Positions 20,822 through 32,134 of a stretch of DNA of 64,000 bases are shown here, one piece after another. Under the pieces are notes generated by a model. That model worked only from the letters and a program-made list of their open reading frames with translations. It was not told the DNA's origin and searched no databases. Origin of the DNA: Blasia pusilla (Eukaryota > Marchantiophyta > Marchantiopsida > Blasiales); assembly GCA_050084515.1 (NCBI GenBank), contig CM114274.1, positions 21,514,001 through 21,578,000 on the forward strand. The letters are read 5' to 3'. Each line of letters starts with the position of its first letter. Position 1 is the first letter of the stretch. The position numbers and the translations under genes are program-made.

Positions 20822-23800
20822 AGGAAAATCTCGCATTTATCGCTGATCCTGAATGCTTCCGAAATTTGCTGCGTCAAATAAGTGTACTGGATGGAAAGAC
20901 GGCCGAAATGGATGCCATTGCCAGAATCAAGGCCAACTCCAGATTTCCGTTTATTCAGAGATGGCAGTTCATGGGCCATGGAGGCAAAGGATCCAGGGCT
21001 TATGTCTTCAGAATGTCAACGATAGGACTGTCGAGTGGCCTTCATCTTATAGATCGAATGAGGGAAGGGGAAGATCTTTACGGCAACTGGGTAAGCTTTG
21101 ATATTTGCTACAGAGTGCTGAATGGATGGTTGACCATGGGTGGTCATGTTTATGACCATGTGGAGAAGGGACTCAAAACTATATATGTCTGTGTGGTAAA
21201 AGTAGAAGACGTTGGTAGTTTGAAGATGTGTTGGTTACTCCTATTGGAGGTGGTGAAGGAAAACAAAAGGCCACCTCCGCAAATTTATGGATTCATGGCG
21301 GACAAGGCACAACCTGGGTGGATTGCTATCTGGGAAGTGTTTTGTAGTGGACAGGTTCAACCATGGAGGGAAAGGTCGGATGCTTTCCATTGGCAACAGT
21401 CTGTGACGCGGTACACCAAATCTTGCATTAAGGAGAATAAGAGGACCGAGCATGTCACTCTACTCCAACGCTGCAAGGACAGCAAAACCTTGAAACATGC
21501 CATGGAATGCCAAGAAGAACTTCATGGGTGGTGGAGGAAGCATGCGATTGAGGGGAAGAGTTGTGCTATTGGCTCAGTTGGTGGACTGTACGAATGAGAC
21601 AATGGGGAAACTTCATGTGGCAGGTGAGTTCAGTATTTCGTCTTGTCGAGCTCATGTTGAGAATTGTTTGAAAAGTTGCAGTTCAATTTGAGAAGCGTTG
21701 GCACTGTAGGGATTTCAAACCGCATAAACCAAGCAACCCGTCGGATGCAACGGGTTGCCTGAGTGTGCAACCACTCGAAAACCGACGTGTTTCATCAAGA
21801 ATATTTGTGTTATCCATCGGAGCGCGACATCATGCACGAGGAATGTTTGTGCAACCCGTCGGAACCCGACTAGTTGCATGAGTGTGCAACCTGTCGAATC
21901 CTGACGGGTTGCAAGTTGCATGTATACATGGCCTGCAAATAGTTCGACCCGGATGGGTTCCAAGCCGTAAGGCTGCGAGTTAACTCGGTCTGCAACCCGT
22001 CGGATTCCGACAAGTTGCATTTGTATGCAACTCCTTGCATTCAGACAGGTTGCGGTTGTCTCCAAGTCGCATCCAGACACGTTGCATCAGTTCAAGTTAA
22101 TTGGAACCCGTCAGATTCCAATAGTTGCAAAGCTTCGTGTGTGGACACTTCTTGCAAGCCAACGGAATCCAACAGGTTGCACAAGGATTTTTGAGACCGG
22201 ACCGGCCTGCTTCTCACAACCCGTCCGATTCCGACGGGTTGCAGCAGCAAGTTCCTGGGTGCTAGGTTGTAGTAAAAGGTTACAAAGACTTTCCAAGGAT
22301 GTCTCCGACTTGCAACCCGTTTCAAGTCGGAGGCTGGAAAATCCATGTGCGATTTGTCGGATTCCGATGACTTGCACTTGGATCTTCCAGCCCGTAGTGG
22401 CCAAAGTTACTTGCACCCCGTTTGAATTCGACAGGTTGTTGTAGGTGGTTCCTGGGTGTTGCAACACGTCGGAAACCGTCGGGTCGCAGAGTCATTCATG
22501 GGATGCCTCTGACTTGCAACCCATCTGGTTCCAAAATGTAAAATTTTTCTTTGCTCATAGAGTTATTTTCGTTCCCTTCTCACATTGCCGTCGTTGCAGG
22601 GATTGAACATTCATGAAAATGCCCTCTACCCCAACACAAGTGGAGCATAAAGTGTTCATTCCTCCTAAAGGTCGTCATAAGCATGCCAAAGAATTCCACT
22701 TGTGGAGGCATGCCAACAAGACCAGGCAAGAGAAATGCTACAATCTGCAGCATCCCATATCTTCCTCACCAAAGGCATAACAAAAGGAAGGGGGCCTTCG
22801 ATTTACGAGCTCTATGTCAGGGCTGCTGTGAGATCTGGTGATAAGAAACTCTATTTGGAAGCCTTCAATCGGTGCGTAGTAGGAACTCCCCTCGAGCAAG
22901 ATGTCCATATTGGTGGGGATATTTGTGGGCGTGTTTCAAGACGTCCCATACAGATGGTGGTAGAGGAGTAGGAGCGAGACTCGTGGAGACCAGATAAGTA
23001 TCTTGACTTCAGACAAGTGAAGAGGCAACATCTAGGAACGAACCCGTTGATTGATTTGGATGAAGAAATAACACCGCCCAAGTATTTCGAGATCCCAGAT
23101 TGCTCCGAAATCCGTGATCCAATAACTTCTCCAAAATCAATGAATGTTTTATTTCAAAAGCCCTCCGTTGTTGGAAGTTCGTAACATCCGGTCGCTGGGG
23201 TGGTTCAACAATATGGGATTCCGGACCTAAATTCATTGAGGTGGATTGCAACCTCAGAAGGTGGCATATATCTCGGAGCAACCCTGGACGTGGATCCACT
23301 TGCAGGGCAATATCTAATGGCATTAGGAGAGCATGCGGCACTTTCCTAAATAAGAACTATCTATACAAGGATTGGAGGACCACTCCTTGGATTTTGGGGA
23401 CTCAAAACCTTTGATCGTTTCACAAGGACCAGGGATCAATTGAAGTACTTCTTCTGCCCAAATGAATCCCGCGCTTTCCGAAAGTCTTATCCGGCTGCCA
23501 TTGGAGCTCCAGGGAATACCCCCACGATTTGGCCCATTGCCGTAGATACGAATTGCACTCAGGTTGAAGTGGAAAATCTTACAAGTGCCGGTTTCAGACT
23601 CATAGATGGAGGAAGTCCGGAGCATGTTTGCATTACAGAGATCTTCTCATTTTATATTCAACCCAAGATTGATGTCAACATGTACCCAAAGAACGTGGAT
23701 GATCTCAATCCACTATTTTTTCTGAGTCTAGAAATGGGGTGAAGAGAAACAAAATGTGTAGGCCAACGGTGGAGAGAGCATAGCGAATCGCATCAGCTCG

Positions 23801-24113
23801 GGAGGAAAAAATGGAGATCATCGCCACAAAAGATGTCCAGAGTGGCAATGGAATAGGAAGGATGTATTGGGTCAAGAACAACAATGTAAAATCAAGTGTC
23901 ACAGGGGTGTATGTGATGCACATCTGTAGCTTTCCCACATGTTCATGTGATGACTTTGTCCAAAGAGAGACAAGTGGGAAAAGGTATTTCCCTTGTAAGC
24001 ACATCTACTATGTGTTGCTTGTAGTTTTAAGAAAGTCGGAGGTAGGAGTAGGAATCCACCGACCAATTCTATCCCTCAAAGAAGTGCGAAGTATTTTAAA
24101 CAAACCACTTTGA
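20822..24113 (+). pseudogene. Element 1 Mutator-like transposase, C-terminal half
   Basis: This resumes the exon broken at 8188. Exon part 20822-21623 is open and preserves the region deleted from element 2: ENLAFIADPECF..., FPFIQRWQFMG, then a DDE core with FDICYRVLNGW (first Asp), IYGFMADKAQPGWIAI (second Asp) and RERSDAFHWQQSVTRYTK, followed by ELHGWWRKHA. This F-M-A-D / F-H-W-Q-x-S-V layout is typical of Mutator-like transposases. Donor CAG|GTGAGT is at 21624 and acceptor TTGCAG ends at 22599. Exon 2 (22600-24113) has stops (e.g. near 22970) but keeps LKYFFCPNES... and the SWIM finger FPTCSCDDFVQ...PCKHIYYVLL. The perfect TSD and collinearity show it is the other half of 6987-8188. Confidence 0.82.
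21733..22500. repeat. Palindrome cluster in transposase intron of element 1
   Basis: At least eight palindromes or half-copies, e.g. 21733-21758, 21851-21877, 21886-21912, 21992-22018, 22216-22243 and degenerate ones to about 22490. All are within the 976-bp intron 21624-22599. The intron is over three times longer than its counterpart in element 2 and the difference is mainly palindrome-bearing sequence. Confidence 0.85.
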
Positions 24114-24290
24114 GGATGCAAAATGAGGTCTTAGATTGTACTTTCATTTGCCAAAACCTTCACTTTGAGTTTGAACTCTATTCAGCCCAGGGAAAATGAT
24201 AGATTTTTTCCAGACCTTGGATGGAAAAAGTGATTTGTTCCACATTTATGATTCCAATGATTTTTCAGTTTTTTAAATTCTGTGCCAATT

Positions 24291-24317
24291 GCAACCCGTC
24301 GGATTCTGACGGGTTGC
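24291..24317. repeat. Single palindrome in 3' flank of element 1 transposase
   Basis: A near-perfect palindrome (arms GCAACCCGTCGGA and its complement with one mismatch), about 180 bp after the transposase stop codon. It is the rightmost copy I find in the window. Confidence 0.9.
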
Positions 24318-24479
24318 CAAAATGTGGAAGAGGAAAAAAAATGTGTTGGAGTGCCTAAGCATTGAGAACAAAAGTGCAAAAAAAATCACACACAAATTTT
24401 CCTCTCTTCAACCCAACGAAAAATCTCTTCAAATCACAAGAAACTCTCTTAAAAAAAATATCTCTTTGGGTTGAAGGTA

Positions 24480-24557
24480 GTTTCCTCTCTCCTCTCTCCT
24501 CTTTTCCTCTCTTTTCCTCTCCTCTTTTCCTCTCTTCCTCTCCTCTTACCACTCCTC
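24480..24557 (-). repeat. Right terminus of element 1
   Basis: A CT-rich tract ending CTCTCCTCTTACC, very similar to the right end of element 2. Immediately beyond, the gypsy 1 gag zinc knuckle begins. The boundary is uncertain by about 10 bp, since no target duplication can be checked once the left end is lost. Confidence 0.6.
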
Positions 24558-24562
24558 TCCGG

Positions 24563-26437
24563 TCACTCCACTGCAGTGTGCCCGCCCTTCTTGCAATTCC
24601 CGCACAACGGATTGAGTCCTATTGGCCTCTTGGGATTTGGGAAATTATTGGCCCAATGGTCTGTTGCCCCACAATTGTAACAACAATTCCTTTTTATGGG
24701 TGACGTGAAGGCCGCAGAGCCCATAATTTGTCTCAGGGGTCTCTCTTCCCCGTATTCCGGAGGCACATACCTTGGGATCTAGCTCCGTCCGGGATTAGGG
24801 ATTGGCATGGCTTGAATTGCATAACAACCTTCCCATTGTCCGGCTTCATACCACCCTTCTTCCATAGTTGGATCTTCCTAGATCCATCGTAAATCCCTCT
24901 GAAGGTGACACTCCTGGGCAGTATGCCCTTGGGTTCCGCATGCACTGCACCATATGTTAGGCCTCATCAGACCGGGTCTTCTTATGGGGTCCTTCTGGGC
25001 CGCCAGATATACTTTCAACTCCGCCATTTGTTTACTTAACTCTTCAATGGAAGACTTGCCTAACTTCCTCGCGGTCCCTTGTACTGGACTTACGGACCTC
25101 TGGGGGACCTGCTTTGTCAGCCTGGTTTTTCGTCTATGCTAGGGAGAGCGGTGGCGGGTTCTATTACTCTTCCGTTTGGATTTTAGATCTTCGGAGTCTG
25201 AGGACCCCATGGTGCCATCGGTGGAGGCTGCGGTGTCTGTAGAGGACGCTTTGTCCTCAGAGGAAGAACTAGTGTGCGACAAACCTCGCCGTTGATGACG
25301 TCGTCTTCGCATTTTGCGGGACTTCTCGAAGGCTTTGTACACCTCTGTTGATGCAATGACTGCTTCCAGGGAATCTCATTGACCCCGGCGGCAGTACAGG
25401 TCCATTTCCTTGGACAGTCCCGACACAAACCAATCTACCAACTATGAGGTAGTTGTGTGTTCAAGTTTGTTTACGAGGCTTCGGAATCTTTGGGTGTATT
25501 CGCTAAGAGTTTCCTTCTTTTTACGTTTTAGATCACGAAGCTTCGTCAAAAGCCTGTCCTCAACCTCCAAGTCACAAAACTCATGAAGAAAGGCTTCCAA
25601 TACCCTCTTCCAAGTTTCAGAGACTTCCGCTCCCAAGCCCTCTTACCACTGCCTTTCTCACTTCTTTAGCATGCCGGGAAATACTCGCAGCAAATCTTCT
25701 TCTGAGCCTTCCCCATTAGCCTTAGCAACATGGGTAAACTCGAGCACAAAGTTGTCAACATCATCTCTTCTTCCTCCCGCAAATATGGGGTATCTTAGGG
25801 ATCTTGAGTCCCCAAAGGGATTCCAGGTTGACTCTTCGTCCCACTGCGAAGTGGCAGGAGACGTGCTGGGGAGCGCACTACTGTCCCTCTTCTTGCTCTT
25901 CGGCTTCATTCGAGGACGAAGACTGGGAGATGCACTCATAGGTCTCCAAGATGGATGATCTTCTTGTTTCTTATTGTGTCGGTCAGCTCGGTGATCTCAA
26001 GCAGATTGCCAAAAGGCTTCCATAAGTCCCTCTTGGGATTCGTGAGCTTGGTTGCGCACCCAGGACTGCTACAAGATATTGATCCTTGGAGAGAAAGTTG
26101 AGTCGTCCTAATTCCTATGGAAGTGTGAATTTTCTCTCAATCTACTTGCTAGGTTTTCCTCCCATAAACAGAAGTACCGGGTCATCACCAAGTATAACTC
26201 ACGTTCATGAGCAAAGCACCGTTCGGCGACGGGTTCTTTGATAATACTAATTAACTGTTCTATCTTCTCTAGTACTAATGCAGCAAAAAGATTGCTATCC
26301 TCTTCCATCCATTGTCTTAGGGGAATAGCTAGAGATAGGAGATGATCTTTGGTGAGAACTAGATGGTTGGGTCTCCTAGGCGACGAGGCTTCTTCCCCCG
26401 GCCCGGGGTTACCCATCAGCCTCTCTCTTTCCAACAA
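24563..26437 (-). pseudogene. gypsy 1 gag
   Basis: Minus-strand blocks in gag order. An N-terminal segment (26437-26108, MLERERLMG...) is followed by a capsid-like region (25939-25658, with RYPIFAGGRRDDVDNFVLEF). Next is the conserved retrotransposon-gag block (25636-25442: FLHEFCDLEVEDRLLTKLR, ETLSEYTQRFRSLV). A KR/Ser-rich region (25342-25139) follows, then two CCHC knuckles at about 24700-24570 (CYNCGATDHW with the final Cys lost, and CGNCKKGGHTAVE). Stops and frameshifts separate the blocks. In an active element gag would form the particle and bind RNA. The second knuckle is cut by element 1. Confidence 0.8.
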
Positions 26438-26446
26438 ACCTTATGA

Positions 26447-26464
26447 TCCCCGACAACGGCGCCA
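26447..26464 (-). promoter_or_regulatory. Primer-binding site of gypsy 1 (tRNA-Asp type)
   Basis: The minus strand reads TGGCGCCGTTGTCGGGGA, six bases after the LTR end. It differs by one base from the TGGCGCCGTTGCCGGGGA complement of plant tRNA-Asp used by Tat/Athila-type gypsy elements. Confidence 0.8.
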
Positions 26465-26470
26465 AAAGTT

Positions 26471-27759
26471 TGTTGCTATATGTAATGTATCAAAGTTTAA
26501 GAATTGATCTTTTTACAATAATTCAATGAGTTTGATCCCCAAGAGGATCACGATTATGTGGATAGAGAGTTCAAGATGGCATTTATCTTGAAATAGTTGT
26601 AGTTAAGTGTTTACAATTCGGATTCAATCAGTTATCAGTGTATTCTTCTCTCTATTAGTACCAATATTTCTTTCCTCGATTCTCTCAAGTGGAATTGAAT
26701 TCACGCTCAGGTAGATCTTCACTCAACATCAAAGAACCACATGGAGACCTCAACAAGAAGTTGGCTTTTCCTATTTTCGGAACTCAATCCGTCTAGGCAG
26801 GTTACTTTCTGTCGAATAGATTTCTTACAACTCAATATTGATTATTCTAATGATGAAAGTGTTCTCCTAATTTACACTTTACTCTGCAGATCCAATAAGA
26901 ATTCTCAGACATATGCATCGCACATCAAAATGAAGAAATGAGTGCTTTACTACTCCATCAAGAATGAGAAAGCTTCAAAGTGTTATACAAGCTCGAGAGG
27001 GTAGTACTCCCTTGCTCAGACCATTCCTACAGCATAAGGACTTCGTGAAAGAATGATGAGGATAGCTACTTTCATGCTTCTTAAATATCTTCCGAGGCAA
27101 TAGTAGGTCCAAAGATCTAAAGCCTCTCTTACGAATCTAGTGTCTATTGAGAGTTTGTAAATATCTTGATCTATGGTTCTCTTATCTTTTCCTACGATCG
27201 CTATGAACCCGCTAGGCATAATGGTCCTTACTTCCTATCTGGTCCAAAAAGTCACACCTCTTCCTAGCCTAACTACTCTAACGGTGTGTCGCTTGAAATC
27301 ACTTTGAGTCTTAGTTTCGCTTCGCTGCTGAGTCTGGACTTCTTCTTCTTCCCTTGAGGACCAAGCACTGCATTCTTTGCTCTTGTTCCAGGTGCTTCGT
27401 TCTTCGCGCTTCGTTGAAGAGAAAAGTACTTCTTCCTCTTCGTCTTCATCATGCTTCGTTCAAGAGCAAAGCACTTTATTAACAAGTTCTTAATAAGGCT
27501 TCGTTGTCTTTTCCAAGCTTCGCTCTTAGTCTTTAGACTTCGTTTCTGCATTTCCATTTCCTCTAAGGCAAATCCTTGATTTTCCACCTCTCTGCCTTGT
27601 CTTAGGAGCTTTGTGATCCATTTAAATATTAGTCATTCTTCCAATTCACAAACATAATATCTAAAACAATCTTATATGTACAATCTTCACTTCATAGAAT
27701 CTGTATTCCTTGAATCAAAATGTATAAATCTCTAAAAATACAAAATTTTGGGTATCACA
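26471..27759 (-). repeat. 5' LTR of gypsy 1
   Basis: Read on the minus strand it starts TGTGATACCC and ends TATAGCAACA, giving the canonical TG...CA ends, followed by the primer site. Length is 1289 bp. Internal GCTTCGTT-type short repeats lie at about 27290-27550. The partner LTR is outside the window, so the ends rest on the terminal dinucleotides and the primer site only. Confidence 0.7.
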
Positions 27760-30700
27760 AGGTGCACTGGATTGTCAATTTGAGTAGGATTTGCTGTGCA
27801 GGATTCATGTTGGGGATCTCATATGGCGAGTTTTTTCTTGTCGTCGCGGCTGCCCTCGTTGTCTTTAGTTCGTTGGCACGGTACTCATGCTTCGATTAGT
27901 ATGTGGAGTTATGTGAGTACGCATTGAACGAGAACTACAACGAGGGAGTTTTATTTGCTAATAATATAGATAGCAGTACCAGCTTGGATGTTCGAGCTAA
28001 GTTTCAACTTTTGACTGCAAATTTTGCTTAAATGTCATCAACGGCATCTTTGGACGAGGAATGTAGGTTTCTCAATATGATGAATAGATCTGGTGGTTCA
28101 AGCAAATTTTGTGTTCTGAATTACTCGCAGAGTAGGAAGCAGGGTTTATTCCCATGAATCGTTGCAGAAGGTGCATGACTTTGGTTGCATCCACTTTTTC
28201 TTCTCGGTTCAAGGGACCACCCTCGTCCTAAAGTGAGATGGTTCCCCAGACAAAGCGTCCCCAGCAAATCATTCCTCAATTCCACCTTGAAGAGAGAAGG
28301 GCTGCAATTCCACCGTCGATAAAGAAAGGTCTTCCTTTTTTTTTCCTTCTTCAATGTCGTGTTTCTCTGAACGGAACCCTCTCCCACTGCTATGGTTTAG
28401 GTGTCAGCAACAAGTTTCTCCTTTTGCCCCTGCAATTCAAGCCCTGTAGCTGTAGTTTTATACATAGAGCGATTTGTAGCTTTCCAACCTCCAAAGGATG
28501 ATGCGAGAGTAGATTGTTGTTCCACTCGCTCAGATCAGTTGGTTGCGTCGAGAATTGAGATTTTTACTTTGAATCCATCGGAAGCCTATGGGACCCCTTC
28601 CACATTTGTGGACTTGGTTTCCTCCATCGCCAGATTGCACTTCTTGCAAGTTGTTGGAATGTGGCCTAGTAATTCTGGAAACCTCTAATTAATAACGAAC
28701 GCATTCAAGCGATTATGCTTATTGAAAACTTAGACATGCCGTGATCGGTTGAGAACGGTCCCGTATCTATTCCAGGAATCTCTGATCTATAAGGAATGCA
28801 CTCAACCGATCATGCGTACCGAAGCTATAGACATGGCCCGATTGGTCAAGAAGAGGAAGAGAGAGGAAAATATGAGGGAGAGAGGAGTTTTTTCCTACAA
28901 CAAATTGCACATCTTGGAAGTTTCTTGGGATGGGACCCTATCGATTCTGAAATCCTTGAATTAATCAAGGAATTAATTGTGATTATGTAAGCAAAAAGAG
29001 GTTGCGACTACCTAAGATCAAACACAACACCACATCAAGAAGAAATGCCAATTACAATAGAGTAAATGTAGTGGGTATTCCAAATTCGCCAATATTGAAG
29101 TCAAACTATTAAATCTCCTGCCATATTCGGTAGCAAACTTAGATGCCACGAGGGATTTTATGTGCTAAAATTTGGCGCCCGTGCACTCTCACTAGTGGTT
29201 AGTACCTGGTTAGCTACCAATGTTCTTTTAAAACTAGAAGAAATTCTGAGTAATAAGATTTAATTGCATGCACGTGTTTGACACGAAAAATAATTTTACA
29301 TCCGGGGCTAAATTGACCCATAGCAAATGCCTTAGGAGCGCTCTAGTTGCAGCGTAGTGAACGGTGTCGGACCAAACCCATTTTCCCCGCTGGTGGAAGG
29401 ACCAGGTCGTGGTGTGTCTCTCCCCATTCGTCCCAACAGATGCCAAAGATTCTCATGCCTAGCTAAACTAGGCCGTAAGATGAGATCCCCCTCCCGAACG
29501 ATCGATGAGCTGGCGACACGAGATCGATACGCACGCCCCTGTACGAAAGGATACGATATGGTTTGACGTGTGAGAGAAGACGGTGGTCTATGTGTGGGCT
29601 CTACAGAGATTGAATGTGGTTCGGTTACTGGTTTCCAGCTCGGGTCCAGCCAGCCCGCCAAACCAGCCCAGCCCGCTTGCCTGCCCTCCCTCAATTGTGG
29701 TCGTTGGTAGGACTCATGGACCTCCTAGTTGGCACGCAGTGCGCGAGTGGTGAGCGATTACCGCTTTGCTATGCAGTGGCGTTCGCTGATTGATTGTACC
29801 TGCATTCAACTAAGCCGATGTGCTTGCTTCCCTCCGTTGTCACAACGCGCTAGTAGTAGCAGTACGTACTCTCGCGCTTTTCGACGTTGTCCGGGGAAAA
29901 GGCGTTCAGGATAAAATGAGATAGGAAGTAAACAAATATCCTTCTCTCTCTGCCATGCATCCAGATTTCGTCTACATGCCGGGCATAGCGAAACAGCTAA
30001 AACCGTTTCTTTTACGCGACATTGCGGGATGGCGTTCGCCGGAGCTGGCTTCGCGGAGAGGTTACCGGCTGTTGGAGATGGAGACAGAGAGCTGCGAATA
30101 TAGCCGTTTAGCGTTGAGTGCCGTTGGTTATGTCATTTCCTGCCCTCTGATAAAGTCCGTGGCGACGTACATACGAGAGTCCCCTCCTTCTCGCCTGCCC
30201 CTCTGGCCTGCACTTCATTATTGGTTGGAGATCTCTGTCAGGCAACTCAACTCCAACCACGGTCAAGTTCCAGAGGAGTGCGCCAGCGTGGGAGCATCCC
30301 GTCTCTTTTTGTGGCGGTAATGTGTGACATCCCCGAATTGCCATTTGTCGGGTAAAATTTCCGTCGAAAACTAGTGTGTCTGCACACCCTAAACTAGTGT
30401 GCGGACCTTTGAGAGGTGAAGAAATAAATTAGTAAACACGAGGACACATGGATACGATAGATGCAGATAAAAGAAACATGGAGTGCTTGTGGGGGCGTAA
30501 AAACTTGCCGGCATTCGGCAAGGTACTTTTGACACAATTTTTTGTAGACGGTATAATTTTCTGATTTTTAAAAAATTTACAGCAATTTGAGATTTTCTGG
30601 AAATGATTTCCTTCCAACTAGAAAGTATATGGTTGTTTTTTTTTTCTTCTTCCTTTTTTTTTTTTTTTTGGGGGGGGGGGATGGGGGGGGATTTTCCAAA

Positions 30701-30875
30701 TCTGGTTGTTGGCTATGTGTGCAAGGATTATGGTAGTGGGTTGGCCTTGAGATTATCTAACAAGAAAGAAAAATCCAAAATGGAAACAAGGGGAAATTAT
30801 TTATAGAACCAAAACACCATGAACAAGAAAGTTGATATAAAATTGCAAAAGCTATTTATAATTTTAACTTAATAT
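27760..30875. other. No supported gene
   Basis: Unrecognised sequence. Short open stretches occur at 28401-28688 (+), 28749-28964 (+), 29332-29694 (-) and 29955-30320 (+), none with recognisable motifs or splice context. A poly-T/poly-G run lies at about 30641-30690. TGTGACATCCCC at about 30325 looks like an LTR start but has no matching end. Confidence 0.5.
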
Positions 30876-31143
30876 GTAAAACTTATTATATCTATAAGAT
30901 CTTGTGTAGCCAACAATCTTTCCTCTTTAAACTATGAACAACATAGCTAGTGCGAGTTTTACGATACATGTGATATGTACATTGCTTTTTTTGTTGCAAT
31001 GGTTTTTTCCCAATGTCCATTTTTTTAATTTTCAATGTTACAACTTGTGTGTTTAGTGTTGCAAAAATTATTCTTCATTTTGACTGTCACCACGATATTT
31101 TTCCTCTTCTTTTCCATTGTTGATATTTTTCTTTCATGCATTG
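30876..31143 (+). repeat. ~267-bp direct repeat, left copy
   Basis: About 97% identical to 37938-38204. The first and last shared bases are GTAAAACTT and TGCATTG. On the outer side the sequence is unrelated to gypsy; on the inner side it adjoins the permuted gypsy block. Confidence 0.95.
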
Positions 31144-31272
31144 TGTGCGCCCCTTCATAAGTGGCTCCCATGTGTGTTAGATACTTTTGGGACTCTATTT
31201 AGGTGAGTAGAAGGAGCTAAAACAACAATCTGCAATTTAAATGGGATCATTGGTGCTATTTGGACCAAGAAG

Positions 31273-31708
31273 GTGGCAGCTCACAAATCAGATTGGGATA
31301 GGAAATTAGCTTCAGTTGTCCATGCTTACAACACAGCTGAGAAGAGTACCACAAGGAAAAGTCCTTACTTCTTGGTGTATGGGCAGAACCCTCTCTCGGT
31401 AGTAGAGTTGGAGTTGAAGACTGATCATACTCTAGAAGGGCACTTCCAACCTGAAGGTGGCATAGATAGCGCTGGATATGATTGATGCCCTAGAGGAGGA
31501 GAGAAAGGCATCATTAGAGAAGACCAAGGCCGTTCAGCAACAAAGGAAGATGAGGTTTGATAACCGAATACAGCATGATCCAGTGAAGGAGGGGGACATG
31601 GTGCTGATGTATGATAGTCGACCCCAAAAGTTTCCAGGAAAGCTGCACATTCGACTGCTTGGGCCTTATCAACTAAAGAGCATCCAGGGGAGTAATGAGA
31701 TCAGGTGA
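31273..31708 (+). pseudogene. gypsy 2 integrase C-terminal part
   Basis: Reads AHKSDWDRKLASVVHAYNTAEKSTTRKSPYFLVYGQNP, then after a frame change ALEEERKASLEKTKA..., VKEGDMVLMYDSR and LHIRLLGPYQLKSI. This is the familiar end of a Ty3/gypsy integrase: the tail of the catalytic core, then the GPY/F-like module (GPYQL). It lies upstream of the LTR, i.e. it is the 3' end of an element whose 5' part is not on its left. Confidence 0.85.
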
Positions 31709-31935
31709 GGAGCATCCAAGGAAGTGATGAGATCAGGTGAGGAGCATCCAAGGAAGTGATGAGAGCAGGTGGAGCTGAAGAGCATCCAGGGGAGTAATGA
31801 GATCAGGTGAGGAGCATCAAAGGAAGTGATGAGAGCAGGTGGAGTTGAAGAGCATCTAGGGGGAGTAATGAGATCAGGTGAGGAGCATCCAAGGAAGTGA
31901 TGAGAGCAGGTGGAGCTAAAGAGCATCCAAGGGAA
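31675..31935 (+). repeat. GAGCATCCA-type tandem repeats after integrase
   Basis: Three to four imperfect units built from GAGCATCCAGGGGAGTAATG and GAGCATCCAAGGAAGTGATG, with AGATCAGGTG or AGAGCAGGTG linkers. They begin in the last integrase codons and occupy the region between pol and the LTR. Confidence 0.85.
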
Positions 31936-32134
31936 GCTCGAACCAGCTTGAGAAGAAGCAAGCATGGGAAGAATGTAAAGGTGGGTCTTACCTTCAAGCA
32001 TGTCCAAGAGACAAGTCGAGCCTATTCCATCAATGCTGCTCAAGAGACTTTAGTTAGGACAGGTTCAGAAGTAGATGAGGTAGAAATTTCAGGCAGTAGA
32101 TGCCTTGGAGTAGATGCTTAGGGGGAGGTAGATT

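Larger units (their letters stand above)
1560..24557. mobile_element. Element 1: Mutator-like transposon with a divergent ParB/methyltransferase-like gene, split by element 2
   Basis: The outer DNA transposon consists of a minus-strand methyltransferase-like gene (6129-2060 plus residual intron 3 to about 1560) and a plus-strand transposase (6987-8188 continued at 20822-24113). Element 2 splits it at 8189-20821. Its right end (about 24480-24557) is a purine/pyrimidine-biased terminus ending CTCTTACC, like that of element 2. The left terminus and the last methyltransferase exon are missing, because gypsy protease sequence begins where they should be. It was inserted into gypsy 1 between the gag zinc knuckle and protease. 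The exact left boundary is uncertain by about 50-100 bp. Confidence 0.75.
1..27759 (-). mobile_element. Ty3/gypsy LTR retrotransposon 1, interrupted by 23 kb of nested DNA transposons
   Basis: Read on the minus strand, the order is LTR (26471-27759), tRNA-Asp-type primer site (26447-26464), gag (26437-24563), then a long interruption, then protease (about 1545-1085) and reverse transcriptase (694-1). RNase H, integrase and the second LTR would lie left of the window. The gene order is collinear and collapses to one ordinary gypsy element if 1560-24557 is removed. Frameshifts and stops occur in gag, protease and RT, so the copy is dead. What is seen: the domains, their order and the TG...CA LTR ends. 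What is inferred: that both parts belong to a single insertion. Confidence 0.8.

Noticed and set aside
1560-24317. CRISPR-like array (regular palindromic repeats with spacers, period 64-67 bp)
   Set aside because: The regular spacing is suggestive, but the spacers are themselves near-identical within an array, there are no Cas genes, and the context is plant transposon introns with GT-AG splice sites.
27273-27587. 104-codon minus-strand open stretch rich in Lys
   Set aside because: It lies inside the gypsy 1 LTR over short GCTTCGTT-type repeats, with no motif.
30322-30345. TGTGACATCCCC as an LTR start
   Set aside because: It resembles gypsy LTR starts, but no matching end, primer site or coding region could be paired with it.
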